Assembly: GCF_000527175.1 (NCBI RefSeq)
Contig: NZ_AZUR01000001.1
Span: 310,001 to 374,000 of the forward strand
Direction of reading: 5' to 3'
Length of the DNA stretch: 64,000 nucleotides
Origin: Pseudogulbenkiania sp. MAI-1
GTDB taxonomy: Bacteria; Pseudomonadota; Gammaproteobacteria; Burkholderiales; Chromobacteriaceae
The notes beneath the pieces were generated by a model that ran no database searches, had not been told where the DNA came from, and saw only the letters and a list, made by a program, of their open reading frames with translations. Below are positions 35,257-44,346 of the stretch, in pieces (position 1 is the stretch's first letter; the number at the start of each line of letters is the position of its first letter). Made by a program: the position numbers and the translations under genes.

Positions 35257-35661
35257 TCAGGGAGTTGGGGCCAGCGCGGCGGCCAGCTTGTGCGCCAGGT
35301 CCGGCTGGCCATGGTCGGCGCCGCTGCGGCGCGGGCCGGCCCAGATCGGGCTGGGGAAATGGGCGTCGTTCTGGAAGCGCGGGATCACGTGCCAGTGCAG
35401 GTGCGGCACCATGTTACCGAGGCTCGCCAGGTTGATCTTGTCGGGTTTCATCACCTGGCGCACGGCGGCTTCGGTGCGCAGCAGCCAGTCGAACAGGTGC
35501 TGGCGGTCGGCCGGCGCGAGATCGGTCATTTCCTTGACGTGGGCCTTCCAGATGACGCGGCAGAAGCCGGGGTAGCCGGGTTCGTCGACCAGCACCACCC
35601 GCAGCCGGTCGTCTTCGAACAGCACGTTGCCAGCCGGCGAAGAGCAGAGTTCACAATACAT
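35257..35661 (-). CDS. HIT-family protein
   Basis: A 134-residue histidine-triad nucleotide hydrolase/transferase. The triad lies in 'PHLHWHVIPRF' (H87, H89, H91). An N-terminal C-x-x-C (C3, C6) could take part in zinc binding as in some Fhit/HinT relatives. It would hydrolyse a nucleoside phosphate or phosphoramidate; the substrate is not apparent. It stands alone, with 147 bases before the sulfurtransferase start. Confidence 0.9.
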   Translation of the reverse strand: MYCELCSSPAGNVLFEDDRLRVVLVDEPGYPGFCRVIWKAHVKEMTDLAPADRQHLFDWLLRTEAAVRQVMKPDKINLASLGNMVPHLHWHVIPRFQNDAHFPSPIWAGPRRSGADHGQPDLAHKLAAALAPTP

Positions 35662-35775
35662 GTCGGGGAGTCCGCGATGAACATGGAAAAAGAGAATGCT
35701 TCATTCTAGCCGAGCGCTGCGATGCAGTGCTCCGCCCGGCGCTTGGCGGGCGGGCACTCGCGACGGGTAAACGGG

Positions 35776-37389
35776 TCACAGCCGGTAGGCGCTGACCACC
35801 TGGCGCATGCGGCCGGAGACCTCTTCCAGCCGCTCGGCCAGCGTCGCCGCCTGGGTCGCCGCGCTGCTGTTCTCCCCGGCCATCCGTGCCACCTGTTCCA
35901 CCTGCTGGGCGATGGTGGTGGTCGCCTCGCCCTGCTCGCGGATCGCCTCGGTGATTTCGGATACCAGCCGCACGCTGTGGCCGGACGAGTCGGAGATGCT
36001 GCTCATCGACTGCTGTGCCGAATTGGCGCCGGCCACGCCCTGTTCCACCCGCGCCACGGCGTGCTGCATGCGCTCGACCGCGCTGCCCGACACGCTCTGG
36101 ATGGCGCCGATGATGGTGCCGATCTCCTGGGTCGAGGCGGCGGTGCGTTCGGCCAGTTTGCGCACCTCGTCGGCTACGACGGCGAAGCCGCGGCCCGACT
36201 CGCCGGCGCGCGCCGCCTCGATGGCGGCGTTCAGCGCCAGCAGGTTGGTCTGGTCGGCGACGTCGCGGATGACATTGATCACCGAGGCGATTTCCTTGCT
36301 CTTGGCGTCGAGCTGGCGAATGTCCGCGGCGGCGGTGTCGACCGCGGCGGCGATGGAATGGATGTCGCTGACGGTCTGGCCGATCACCTGGCGGCCGCTC
36401 TCGGCCTTGTCGCCGGCCTCGCTGGAGAGCTGGCGCGCCTCGCCGGCCCGCTCGGCGACGTGGTTGATGCTGACCGTCATCTGCTCGACCGAGGCGGCCA
36501 TGTGCGAGGACGATTCGCTCTGCACGCCGGAGCTCCGGGCCACCTGCTGCGAGGCGCCGAGCAGTTCGGCCGAGGTCTGGCTCACTTCCTGCACGCCGCT
36601 CTGCAGGCTCTTGAGGCTGTCCTGCAGGCGGGCGATCAGCTGGTTGAAGGCGGTCAGCGTCTGGCTGACCTCGTCATGGCCCTTGACCTCGGCGCGGTGG
36701 GTGAAGTCGAGCGAGGCGCCGATGGCGCCGATGGTGCGCTGGGCGTTGGCGAGTCCGCCGCTGATCTGGCGGTAGATCAGCCACCCCAGTGCGCCGGTCA
36801 GCAACAGAATCGCCAGCACGGCGCCGCCGACGATGAGTTTGGCTTGCTGCACGGTGCTGTCGGCGCTGTCCGAGCGCTGCTGGGCCTGCTGCACGTTGTA
36901 CTCGAGCTCCTGATTGAGGGCCGCCACGGTCTGGTCACCCAGCGTCTTGAGCTGGCTGAGCTTGGCATAGGCTTCGTCCTTGCGGTACAGGCCGGACAGC
37001 TGCACCGCCTTGTCGGCCTCGTTCAAATAGCTTTGCAGCGTGCCGGAGGAGGCCTTGAACAGGGCCTGGTCGCGCGCATCGTCGCCGATCTGCGTCTCGT
37101 AGTCCTTGAGGGCCTTTTCCAGCCCCTGGCGTTGCTGCTTGATCACGCCGTCGAGTTGCTGGATGACGGTGGCGTCGGTGGTCAGGATGTGGTTGAGGAT
37201 GCTGGTGCGCATCGCCAGCAGTTCGATGATGACGTTGTCGAGCTTGCGCAGGCTGGGGATGGTGTCTTCATTGATGGTTTTCAGGTTCTGGTGGACCGTG
37301 CCCAATTGCTGCAGCGCCATGCCCCCGATGAAGATGCTGCCGACGATGGCAGCGGTGATGAGGATTATTAGTCTGTGTGCGATTTTCAT
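35776..37389 (-). CDS. Methyl-accepting chemotaxis protein
   Basis: A 537-residue chemoreceptor. TM1 lies at about 8-28, followed by a periplasmic four-helix-bundle sensor (about 30-190, 'LRKLDNVIIELLAMRTSILN' start). TM2 lies at about 190-212 and a HAMP region to about 265. The cytoplasmic signalling hairpin tip is 'GRGFAVVADEVRKLAERTAA'. No C-terminal NWETF-type pentapeptide is present. The ligand is unknown, and no che genes are in the window. The ATG at 37389 starts directly before TM1. Confidence 0.93.
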   Translation of the reverse strand: MKIAHRLIILITAAIVGSIFIGGMALQQLGTVHQNLKTINEDTIPSLRKLDNVIIELLAMRTSILNHILTTDATVIQQLDGVIKQQRQGLEKALKDYETQIGDDARDQALFKASSGTLQSYLNEADKAVQLSGLYRKDEAYAKLSQLKTLGDQTVAALNQELEYNVQQAQQRSDSADSTVQQAKLIVGGAVLAILLLTGALGWLIYRQISGGLANAQRTIGAIGASLDFTHRAEVKGHDEVSQTLTAFNQLIARLQDSLKSLQSGVQEVSQTSAELLGASQQVARSSGVQSESSSHMAASVEQMTVSINHVAERAGEARQLSSEAGDKAESGRQVIGQTVSDIHSIAAAVDTAAADIRQLDAKSKEIASVINVIRDVADQTNLLALNAAIEAARAGESGRGFAVVADEVRKLAERTAASTQEIGTIIGAIQSVSGSAVERMQHAVARVEQGVAGANSAQQSMSSISDSSGHSVRLVSEITEAIREQGEATTTIAQQVEQVARMAGENSSAATQAATLAERLEEVSGRMRQVVSAYRL

Positions 37390-37538
37390 TCTTTTCCCCC
37401 TTGTTGTCATGACGGCGCGGTGGACCGCCCGCGGGCCAGTATAGGCCATCTGCATGGTGTAATGAAGGGATTACCCGATGCACGGGAATGGTGCCCGGCA
37501 CGGCGCCACCGGGCGCCTTAAGCGAGGCAGGGAGGGAT

Positions 37539-37901
37539 TCAGCCGACAAGCACGGCCTTGCTGTAGGAGGCGCGATCGAGGTCGCGGATCTCCACACTCA
37601 GCTGTACCTCGGCGCCGGGCAGCCCCAGGCCGGCTTGCTGCAGCACCGCCAGCAGGCCGGCCGACAGCGCCTGTTTGGCCTCCGGCGTGCGGCCGGACAG
37701 GATCGCCAGCGTGACGTGGACGAAGGCGCGGGCGACCGGCTCGATGCCGGTGCGGTAATGGTCCAGTGCGATGGCCCGGCTCTTGATGTCGTTCTCGGCG
37801 AAGTGTCCCGACTCGGCCAACTGGCGGTTCAGCGCCAACAGCATGCGGTCGGCGTCGAGCGAGGTCAGGTTGCGGCTGTATTCCAGGGTGAGGTGGGGCA
37901 T
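37539..37901 (-). CDS. 5-carboxymethyl-2-hydroxymuconate isomerase-like protein
   Basis: A 120-residue protein of the CHMI (HpaF) tautomerase family with the N-terminal proline (MPHLTLEYSRNL) that acts as catalytic base. The pattern 'FVHVTLAILSGRTPEAKQAL' is family-typical. The homoprotocatechuate (hpa) pathway genes it would serve are not in the window, so the actual substrate is uncertain. It appears monocistronic. Confidence 0.82.
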   Translation of the reverse strand: MPHLTLEYSRNLTSLDADRMLLALNRQLAESGHFAENDIKSRAIALDHYRTGIEPVARAFVHVTLAILSGRTPEAKQALSAGLLAVLQQAGLGLPGAEVQLSVEIRDLDRASYSKAVLVG

Positions 37902-38001
37902 GGGGCGGCTCCGGGTGGGATGGGGATGTCATGATAGCCGAGCGGCGGGATGGGGTGGGTAAGTGAATGTACAGGCTGCCGACGGTCGGGCACAGGGCAA
38001 C

Positions 38002-38027
38002 AAAAAAGGGCGGATCGCTCCGCCCTT
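38002..38027 (-). terminator. Terminator of the FAD/Fe-S oxidoreductase gene
   Basis: The stem AAAGGGCGGA/TCCGCCCTTT has a TCGC loop and is followed by TTTGTTG on the minus strand, 20 bases after the stop codon. Confidence 0.88.
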
Positions 38028-38048
38028 TGCCTTGCAACCGCTGCGTCC

Positions 38049-41000
38049 TTACAGCAGCACCCGCTCGATGCCGCCGTTGCGCGCTTTCTCGACGTACTCC
38101 GGCATCCAGTTCTCGCCCAGCATATGCTTGGCGATCTCGACCACGATGTAGTCGGCCTCGGTGCCGGTGTCCTCGCCGTAGCGCGACAGGCCCTGCAGGC
38201 AGGACGGGCAGGAGGTGAGGATCTTCACCGGTTTTTCCTGCGGCTGGCCTTCGGTCAGGATCGCCAGGTCCTTCTCGATCTCTTCCTGCTTGCGGAATTT
38301 CACCTGGCTCGAGATGTCCGGGCGGCTCACCGCGAAGGTGCCCGACTCGCCGCAGCAGCGGTCATTGAGCTTGACGCCGCCGCCCAGCAGGTTGTTGGCC
38401 ACGTCGAGCGGCTGGTAGGCCTTGATCGGGGTGTGGCAGGGGTCGTGGTACATGTACTTCTGACCGGCCACGCCGTCGAGCTTGACGCCCTTCTCCATCA
38501 GGTACTCGTGGATGTCGAGGATGCGGCAGCCCGGGAAAATGTCCTCGAAGCGGTACTGCGTGAGCTGGTCGTAGCAGGTGCCGCAGCTGACCACCACGGT
38601 CTTGATGTCGAGGTAGTTCAGCGTGTTGGCCAGACGGTGGAACAGCACGCGGTTCTCGGTGGTGATCTGCTCGCCCTTGTCGGCGTAGCCGGCACTGGTC
38701 TGCGGGTAGCCGCAGCACAGGTAACCCGGCGGCAGCACGGTCTGGGTGCCGACGTGCCACAGCATGGCCTGGGTGGCGAGGCCGACCTGGCTGAACAGGC
38801 GCTCCGAGCCGCAGCCGGGGAAGTAGAACACCGCTTCGGCGTCGTCGGCCACGTCGGGGCGGCGGATCACCGGCACGATGTTCGGATCCTCGACGTCGAG
38901 CAGGGCGCGCGCGGTCTTCTTCGGCAGGCCGCCTGGCATCGGGCGGTTGATGAAGTGGATCACCTGGGCCTTGACCGGCGGCTTGCCGAGCGTGGCGGGC
39001 GGCTGTTCCTTCTGCTTGCCGATCAGGCCGAACTTCTTGGCCAGGTCATGGCCGAGGCGCTGCGCCTTGTAGCCGATGTCGACCATGCCGACGCGCATCG
39101 CCTTGATGGTGGCCGGGTCCTTGGCGGTGAGGAAGGCCATGCCGAGCGCGGTGCCGGGGTTGAACTTCTTGTTGCCGGTCTTCCTGAGGAAGTTGCGCAT
39201 CGCCACCGACACGTCGCCGAAATCGATCTTCACCGGGCACGGCTTGACGCAGCGATGGCACACGGTGCAGTGGTCGGCCACGTCGGACAGCTCGTCGAAG
39301 TGCTTGAAGCTGACGCCGCGCCGGGTCTGTTCCTCATAGAGGAAGGCCTCGGTCAGCAAGCCGGTGCCGAGGATCTTGTTGCGCGGGCTGTAGAGCAGGT
39401 TGGCGCGCGGCACGTGGGTGGAACACACCGGCTTGCACTTGCCGCAGCGCAGGCAGTCCTTGACCATGTCGGAGATCTGGCCGATGTCCGACTGTTCCAG
39501 GATCAGCGATTCGGCGCCCAGGAGCTCGAATGACGGGGTGTAGGCGTTGGACAGGTCGGCACCCGGCAACAGCTTGCCGCGGTTGAAGTGGCCGTTGGGG
39601 TCGACCTGCTGCTTGTAGGCGGCGAACGGCGCCATTTCCTCGGCGGTGAGGAATTCCAGCTTGGTGATGCCGATGCCGTGTTCGCCGGAGATCACGCCGT
39701 CGAGGCTGCGCGCCAGCGCCATGATGCGCGCCACGGCGTGGTGCGCGGTCTGCAGCATGTCGTAGTCGTCGGAGTTGACCGGCAGGTTGGTGTGCACGTT
39801 GCCGTCGCCGGCGTGCATGTGCAGCGCCACGAACACGCGGCCGCGCAGCACCTTCTGGTGGATGGCCTTGACCGCGGCGAGGATCGGCGCGTCGGTCTTG
39901 CCGGAGAACAGCGTCTCGAGGTCGGCCAAGAGTTCCTGCTTCCAGCTCACGCGCAGCTGGAAGTCGCGCATGGCGATGAACACCGACTCGGTGCTGGCCG
40001 CCGCGCCCTCCAGCGGGGCGTCGGGCCACTGGGCGCGGTAGTCGGCGAGAAGTGCGTCGAGGTGGTCGAGCAGCCACTGCCAGCGCGTGCGCACCGCGCC
40101 GATCAGCTCCAGTGCGTTCTCACGGCGCTCGCCGATCAGTTCGTCGGCCGACACCGCGCCGTTCTCGGCGTCCACCGGCAGGCGGCCATGGAAGTAGTCG
40201 GTGAGGCGGTCGAGCAGGCGCACCTTGTTGGCGATCGACAGCTCGATGTTGATGCGCTCGATGCCGTCGGAGTAGTCGCCCAGGCGCGGCAGCGGGATCA
40301 CCACGTCTTCGTTGATCTTGAAGGCGTTGGTGTGCTTGGCGATGGCGGCGGTGCGCGCGCGGTCGAGCCAGAACTTCTTGCGCGCCTCGGCGGTGACGGC
40401 GATGAAGCCTTCGCCGGAACGGGCGTTGGCGAGCTTCACGACGTGGCTGGCGGCTTCCGCCACGGCGTTCTCGTCGTCGGACACGATGTCGGCGATCAGC
40501 ACCATCTTCGGCCGGCCCTTGGACTTGGCCTTGGTGGCGTAGCCGACGGCGCGCACGTAGCGCCAGTCGAGGTGTTCGAGGCCGGCCAGCTGCACGCCGG
40601 CGGTCAGACCGGCGCCGCCCGGCTTGAAGTAGTCGGTGATCTCGACGATGGCCGGCGTGGCCTGCGCCACGGTGCCGAAGAATTCCAGGCACACGGTGCG
40701 GGCGTGCTTGGGCATGCGGTGCAGCACGAAGCGCGCCGAGGTGATGATGCCGTCGGTGCCTTCCTTCTGCACGCCGGGCAGGCCGGCGAGGAACTTGTCG
40801 GTGACGTCCTTGCCGAGGCCGACCTTGCGGAAGGTGCGGCCGGGGATGGCGAGCTCGCGGCTTTCCAGCACCGTTTCACCGTCGTCGGCCAGCTTGCTGA
40901 TGCGGAAGGTGGCGGTGTCGACGTCGTGGATCTTGCCGAAGTTGTGGTTGAGGCGCTCGATGAACAGCCAGTTGCCGTCCGGGTCGACCATCTTCCACGA

Positions 41001-41900
41001 GGCCAGGTTGTCGAGCGCGGTGCCCCACAGCAGCGCCTTCTTGCCGCCGGCGTTCATCGCCACGTTGCCGCCGATACAGGAGGCGTCGGCCGAGGTCGGG
41101 TCGACCGCGAACACCACGCCGGCGGCGTGGGCGGCTTCCTCGACGCGGCGCGTCACCACGCCGGCGCCGCACTGGATGGTCGGGTGGCGGCCGGTGAGGC
41201 CGGGCAGGGCGATGTACTCGACGCCGTTGTGGCGGTCGAGCTTCTCGGAGTTGATGACCGCCGACATGCGGTCGAGCGGCACGGCACCACCGGTGTAGCC
41301 GGTGCCGCCGCCACGCGGGATGATGGTGAGGCCCAGTTCGATACAGGCCTTCACCAGCGGGGCGATCTCGGCCTCGGTGTCGGGGCACAGCACCACGAAG
41401 GGGTACTCGACGCGCCAGTCGGTGGCGTCGGTGACGTGCGACACGCGCGCCAGGCCGTCGAACAGGATGTTGTCCTTGCGGGTGTGGCGCGTCAGGCGCT
41501 TGAGAATGCGCGCCCGCAGCTCGCGGGTGTCGCTGAACTGGCGTTCGAAGCGGGTGACGGCGTTGCCGGCGGCGGCCAGCAGCTGGCCCACCTTGTCGTT
41601 GCCGACGCGGCGTTTTTCCACTTCACGCAGGCGGTGACGCATCGCCTCGGTCAGCGCCGCCAGGCGCTTGGGGTTGTCGAGCAGGTCGTCGACCAGGTAG
41701 GGGTTGCGGTCCACCACCCAGATGTCGCCCAGCACCTCGAACAGCATGCGCGCGGAGCGGCCGGTCTTGCGCTCGCCGCGCAGCGATTCCAGCAGTTGCC
41801 ACATGTCCTCGCCCAGCAGGCGGATCATGATTTCTCGGTCGGAAAACGAGGTGTAGTTGTAGGGGATCTCACGTACGCGCTGGTGGGCGGTGGCGTTCAT
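38049..41900 (-). CDS. Large FAD/Fe-S oxidoreductase (DUF3683, D-2-hydroxyacid dehydrogenase type)
   Basis: A 1283-residue fusion. An N-terminal DUF3683 region (1-130) precedes an FAD-binding PCMH domain (about 160-400, 'IIPRGGGTGYTGGAVPLDRM'). A vanillyl-alcohol-oxidase-type C-terminal domain follows (to about 790, 'HMHAGDGNVHTNLPV'). Two 4Fe-4S clusters lie near 820 ('CLRCGKCKPVCSTH') and 880 ('CTVCHRCVKPCP'). Two CCG heterodisulfide-type modules lie near 1062 ('CCGYPQTSAG') and 1182 ('CCGESGTFAV'). Relatives such as YdiJ and D-lactate/D-2-hydroxyglutarate dehydrogenases oxidise D-2-hydroxyacids to feed quinones. The substrate here is not known. It is monocistronic. Confidence 0.92.
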   Translation of the reverse strand: MNATAHQRVREIPYNYTSFSDREIMIRLLGEDMWQLLESLRGERKTGRSARMLFEVLGDIWVVDRNPYLVDDLLDNPKRLAALTEAMRHRLREVEKRRVGNDKVGQLLAAAGNAVTRFERQFSDTRELRARILKRLTRHTRKDNILFDGLARVSHVTDATDWRVEYPFVVLCPDTEAEIAPLVKACIELGLTIIPRGGGTGYTGGAVPLDRMSAVINSEKLDRHNGVEYIALPGLTGRHPTIQCGAGVVTRRVEEAAHAAGVVFAVDPTSADASCIGGNVAMNAGGKKALLWGTALDNLASWKMVDPDGNWLFIERLNHNFGKIHDVDTATFRISKLADDGETVLESRELAIPGRTFRKVGLGKDVTDKFLAGLPGVQKEGTDGIITSARFVLHRMPKHARTVCLEFFGTVAQATPAIVEITDYFKPGGAGLTAGVQLAGLEHLDWRYVRAVGYATKAKSKGRPKMVLIADIVSDDENAVAEAASHVVKLANARSGEGFIAVTAEARKKFWLDRARTAAIAKHTNAFKINEDVVIPLPRLGDYSDGIERINIELSIANKVRLLDRLTDYFHGRLPVDAENGAVSADELIGERRENALELIGAVRTRWQWLLDHLDALLADYRAQWPDAPLEGAAASTESVFIAMRDFQLRVSWKQELLADLETLFSGKTDAPILAAVKAIHQKVLRGRVFVALHMHAGDGNVHTNLPVNSDDYDMLQTAHHAVARIMALARSLDGVISGEHGIGITKLEFLTAEEMAPFAAYKQQVDPNGHFNRGKLLPGADLSNAYTPSFELLGAESLILEQSDIGQISDMVKDCLRCGKCKPVCSTHVPRANLLYSPRNKILGTGLLTEAFLYEEQTRRGVSFKHFDELSDVADHCTVCHRCVKPCPVKIDFGDVSVAMRNFLRKTGNKKFNPGTALGMAFLTAKDPATIKAMRVGMVDIGYKAQRLGHDLAKKFGLIGKQKEQPPATLGKPPVKAQVIHFINRPMPGGLPKKTARALLDVEDPNIVPVIRRPDVADDAEAVFYFPGCGSERLFSQVGLATQAMLWHVGTQTVLPPGYLCCGYPQTSAGYADKGEQITTENRVLFHRLANTLNYLDIKTVVVSCGTCYDQLTQYRFEDIFPGCRILDIHEYLMEKGVKLDGVAGQKYMYHDPCHTPIKAYQPLDVANNLLGGGVKLNDRCCGESGTFAVSRPDISSQVKFRKQEEIEKDLAILTEGQPQEKPVKILTSCPSCLQGLSRYGEDTGTEADYIVVEIAKHMLGENWMPEYVEKARNGGIERVLL

Positions 41901-42052
41901 CGTGCTCTGGACTCGACAAGGTTTTGGATAATAACGACAAATTTTACCGCAATTGCTGCGTCGCGAAAAATGCCGCTCACGTCATGGTTATAGCGTTGCG
42001 GGCTATATGGCGAGGGAATTGGAGATTGTCGGACAGGATCGGGACCTGTTTC

Positions 42053-42076
42053 ATCCGCCGACGCGTGCCGGCGGAT
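42053..42076 (-). terminator. Possible terminator or hairpin after pdxA
   Basis: The 8-bp stem ATCCGCCG/CGGCGGAT has an 8-base loop and lies 4 bases from the pdxA stop. There is no clear T tract, so intrinsic termination is uncertain. Confidence 0.3.
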
Positions 42077-42079
42077 TGG

Positions 42080-43063
42080 TCAGTGCGACTGATGCGCGGC
42101 CAGCGTTTCGGCCAGGGCCAGCGCCTCGAACAGGCTGCCGGGGTCGGCACGGCCGCTGCCGGCGAGATCCAGCGCGGTGCCGTGGTCGACCGAGGTGCGG
42201 ATGATGGGCAGGCCCAGCGTGACGTTGACGCCTTGGCCGAAGCTGGCGTGCTTGAGCACCGGCAGGCCCTGGTCGTGGTACATCGCCAGCACCGCGTCGG
42301 CCTGCGCTAGCTTGTCGGGGTTGAACAGGGTGTCGGCCGGCAGCGGGCCGGTCAGATCCATGCCGGCGGCGCGCAGGCCGGCCAGCACCGGTTCGATCAC
42401 GTCGATTTCCTCGCGCCCCAGGTGGCCGCCTTCGCCGGCGTGCGGGTTGAGCCCGGCCACCAGGATGCGCGGCGCGGCGATGCCGAACTTGCCGACGAGG
42501 TCGGCATGCAGGATTTGCAACACCTCGGTCAAGAGCGCCGGGGTGAGGGCGTCGGGCACCGCGCGCAGCGGCAGGTGGGTGGTGGCGAGCGCCACGCGCA
42601 TGCCGCCGCCGACCAGCATCATCACCACGCGCGGGGTGCCGGTCTGCTCGGCGAGGTATTCGGTGTGGCCGGAGAAGGGCACGCCGGCATCGTTGATCAC
42701 GCCCTTGTGCACCGGCGCGGTGACCATGGCGGCGAATTCGCCCGCGACGCAGCCGGCGATGGCGGCGTCTAGCGTGGCCAGCACGTAGCGGCCGTTGGCG
42801 GCGTCGAGCACGCCGGGGCGGCTGGGCGCGGCGAGCGGCACGTGCAGCACTTCCAGCGTGCCGGGGGCCGGCTCGGCCTCGCGCCGGTAGTCGGCCAGCG
42901 TGAGCGGCAGGCCGAGCAGGCGCGCGCGCTCGGCCAGCAGGTCGCGGTCGGCGATCACCACGCGCCGGGCCGCGGCGGGAACATCGGCCAGCTTCAGGAC
43001 CAGTTCGGGGCCGATGCCGGCCGGTTCGCCGGCGGTGACGGCGATGACGGGGACGCGGCTCAC
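42080..43063 (-). CDS. pdxA: 4-hydroxythreonine-4-phosphate dehydrogenase
   Basis: A 327-residue NAD-dependent, metal-requiring dehydrogenase of vitamin B6 synthesis. The start 'MSRVPVIAVTAGEPAGIGPE' is the standard N-terminus. Metal-binding 'FSGHTEYLAEQTG', 'AGLNPHAGEGGHLGREE' and 'AMYHDQGLPVLKHASFG' provide the conserved histidines. Its ATG overlaps the surA stop by four bases; lptD-surA-pdxA is a widely conserved operon order. The usual next gene ksgA is absent here. Confidence 0.97.
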   Translation of the reverse strand: MSRVPVIAVTAGEPAGIGPELVLKLADVPAAARRVVIADRDLLAERARLLGLPLTLADYRREAEPAPGTLEVLHVPLAAPSRPGVLDAANGRYVLATLDAAIAGCVAGEFAAMVTAPVHKGVINDAGVPFSGHTEYLAEQTGTPRVVMMLVGGGMRVALATTHLPLRAVPDALTPALLTEVLQILHADLVGKFGIAAPRILVAGLNPHAGEGGHLGREEIDVIEPVLAGLRAAGMDLTGPLPADTLFNPDKLAQADAVLAMYHDQGLPVLKHASFGQGVNVTLGLPIIRTSVDHGTALDLAGSGRADPGSLFEALALAETLAAHQSH

Positions 43064-44346
43064 TTTTCTTCCAGGCGCTCGTCGACGAAGGCCGAGTCGC
43101 GCAACTGGCGCACCCAGTCGAGGTAGGCCTCGTCGATCTTGCGCGCGCGGATCTGCTGCTTGACCAGCAGCTTCTCGCGGTCCTGCGCCACGTCCTGGGT
43201 GCGTTTGCCCTCGACCTTGATCAGGTGCCAGCCGAACGGCGAGCGCACCGGCTCGGACAGGGTATTCAGCGGCAGCGAGGTCATGGCCTGTTCGAAGGCC
43301 GGCACGGTGTCGCCGAGGTTGACCCAGCCCAGGTCGCCGCCGCGGGTATTGCTGGCGTCCTCGGAGTAGAGCTTGGCCATTTCCTCGAAGCTGGCGCCGC
43401 GTTCGATGCGGTCGCGGATCTGCAGGATGCGGGTCTTGGCGTCGGCTTCGGACACCGCTTCGTTGGTGCGCACCAGGATGTGGCGCGCATGGTATTGCTC
43501 CACCATCAGCGGGGCGTCGCCGCTGCGCTTTTCCTGCAGCTGGAAGATGAAGAAGCCCTGTTGGCTGCGGATCACCCCGGTATGGGCGCCGGCTTTCATC
43601 GTTTCCAGCAGCTTGGTGAACTCGAGTGGCAGGCTGGACGCCGGGCGCCAGCCCAGATCGCCGCCCTTGAGGCCGTTGGGGGCGTCGGAGTAGGCCGCCG
43701 CCACCTTGGCGAAGGGCTGGCCGGCATCCAGCTCCGCCAGCGCCTTCTGTGCCTTTTGTGCCAGCGCGTCGATCTGCTTGGCGTCGGCGCGTTCCGGCAC
43801 GCTCACCAGGATGTTGGCGAGGCGATACTCGGAGCGGTTGGCGGTCTGCTCGCTTTTCAGCACCTGCTCGACCTCGGTGTCGGTGACGGTGACGCGCGAC
43901 TCGATCTCGCGTTCCTTGAGGCGGGCCAGCAGGATCTGGCGGCGGATCTGCTCGCGGAAGCTGTCGAACGCCACGCCTTCCTTGGCCAGTTGCTCCTTCA
44001 TCGCGTCGAGCGTCAGCTTGTTCTGGCCGGCCAGCCGCTCCAGCGTCTGCTGCAGATCGCCGTCGCTGACGCGCAGGCCGTTGCTGGCGGCGTACTGCAC
44101 CTGGACCTCTTCGGTGATCATCTGTTCCAGCACCTGGCGCGACAGCACGTCGGGCGCCGGCGGCGTCACCTTGCGCGCCTCCAGTTCCATGACAGTTTCC
44201 TTGATGCGCTTTTGCAGGTCGCTCTCGGTGATGGCGCTCTTGTTGACGACGGCGACGATGCGGTCCACCGGACGCACCGGGGCCGCGTTGGCCGCGCCGA
44301 GGGTGGTGGCAATCAACAGGGCAAGCAGGGTTTTCTTCATGGTCAT
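43060..44346 (-). CDS. surA: Periplasmic chaperone/peptidyl-prolyl isomerase SurA
   Basis: A 428-residue periplasmic chaperone for outer-membrane proteins, including LptD encoded just upstream. A signal peptide (1-22) is followed by the SurA N-domain ('VDRIVAVVNKSAITESDLQK'). Two parvulin domains follow ('RLANILVSVPERADAKQIDA...' and 'YHARHILVRTNEAVSEADAK', each ending in 'GGDLGW'). The ATG at 44346 overlaps the lptD stop codon (ATGA). A second ATG two codons on is equally good for the signal peptide. Confidence 0.95.
   Translation of the reverse strand: MTMKKTLLALLIATTLGAANAAPVRPVDRIVAVVNKSAITESDLQKRIKETVMELEARKVTPPAPDVLSRQVLEQMITEEVQVQYAASNGLRVSDGDLQQTLERLAGQNKLTLDAMKEQLAKEGVAFDSFREQIRRQILLARLKEREIESRVTVTDTEVEQVLKSEQTANRSEYRLANILVSVPERADAKQIDALAQKAQKALAELDAGQPFAKVAAAYSDAPNGLKGGDLGWRPASSLPLEFTKLLETMKAGAHTGVIRSQQGFFIFQLQEKRSGDAPLMVEQYHARHILVRTNEAVSEADAKTRILQIRDRIERGASFEEMAKLYSEDASNTRGGDLGWVNLGDTVPAFEQAMTSLPLNTLSEPVRSPFGWHLIKVEGKRTQDVAQDREKLLVKQQIRARKIDEAYLDWVRQLRDSAFVDERLEEK

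Noticed and set aside
35722..37371. 549-codon plus-strand ORF opposite the chemoreceptor
   Set aside because: It is antisense to a clear methyl-accepting chemotaxis protein and has no own motifs.
39588..41993. 801-codon plus-strand ORF opposite the FAD/Fe-S oxidoreductase
   Set aside because: It is a shadow of a gene with intact cofactor motifs; it has no ribosome site or recognisable domain.
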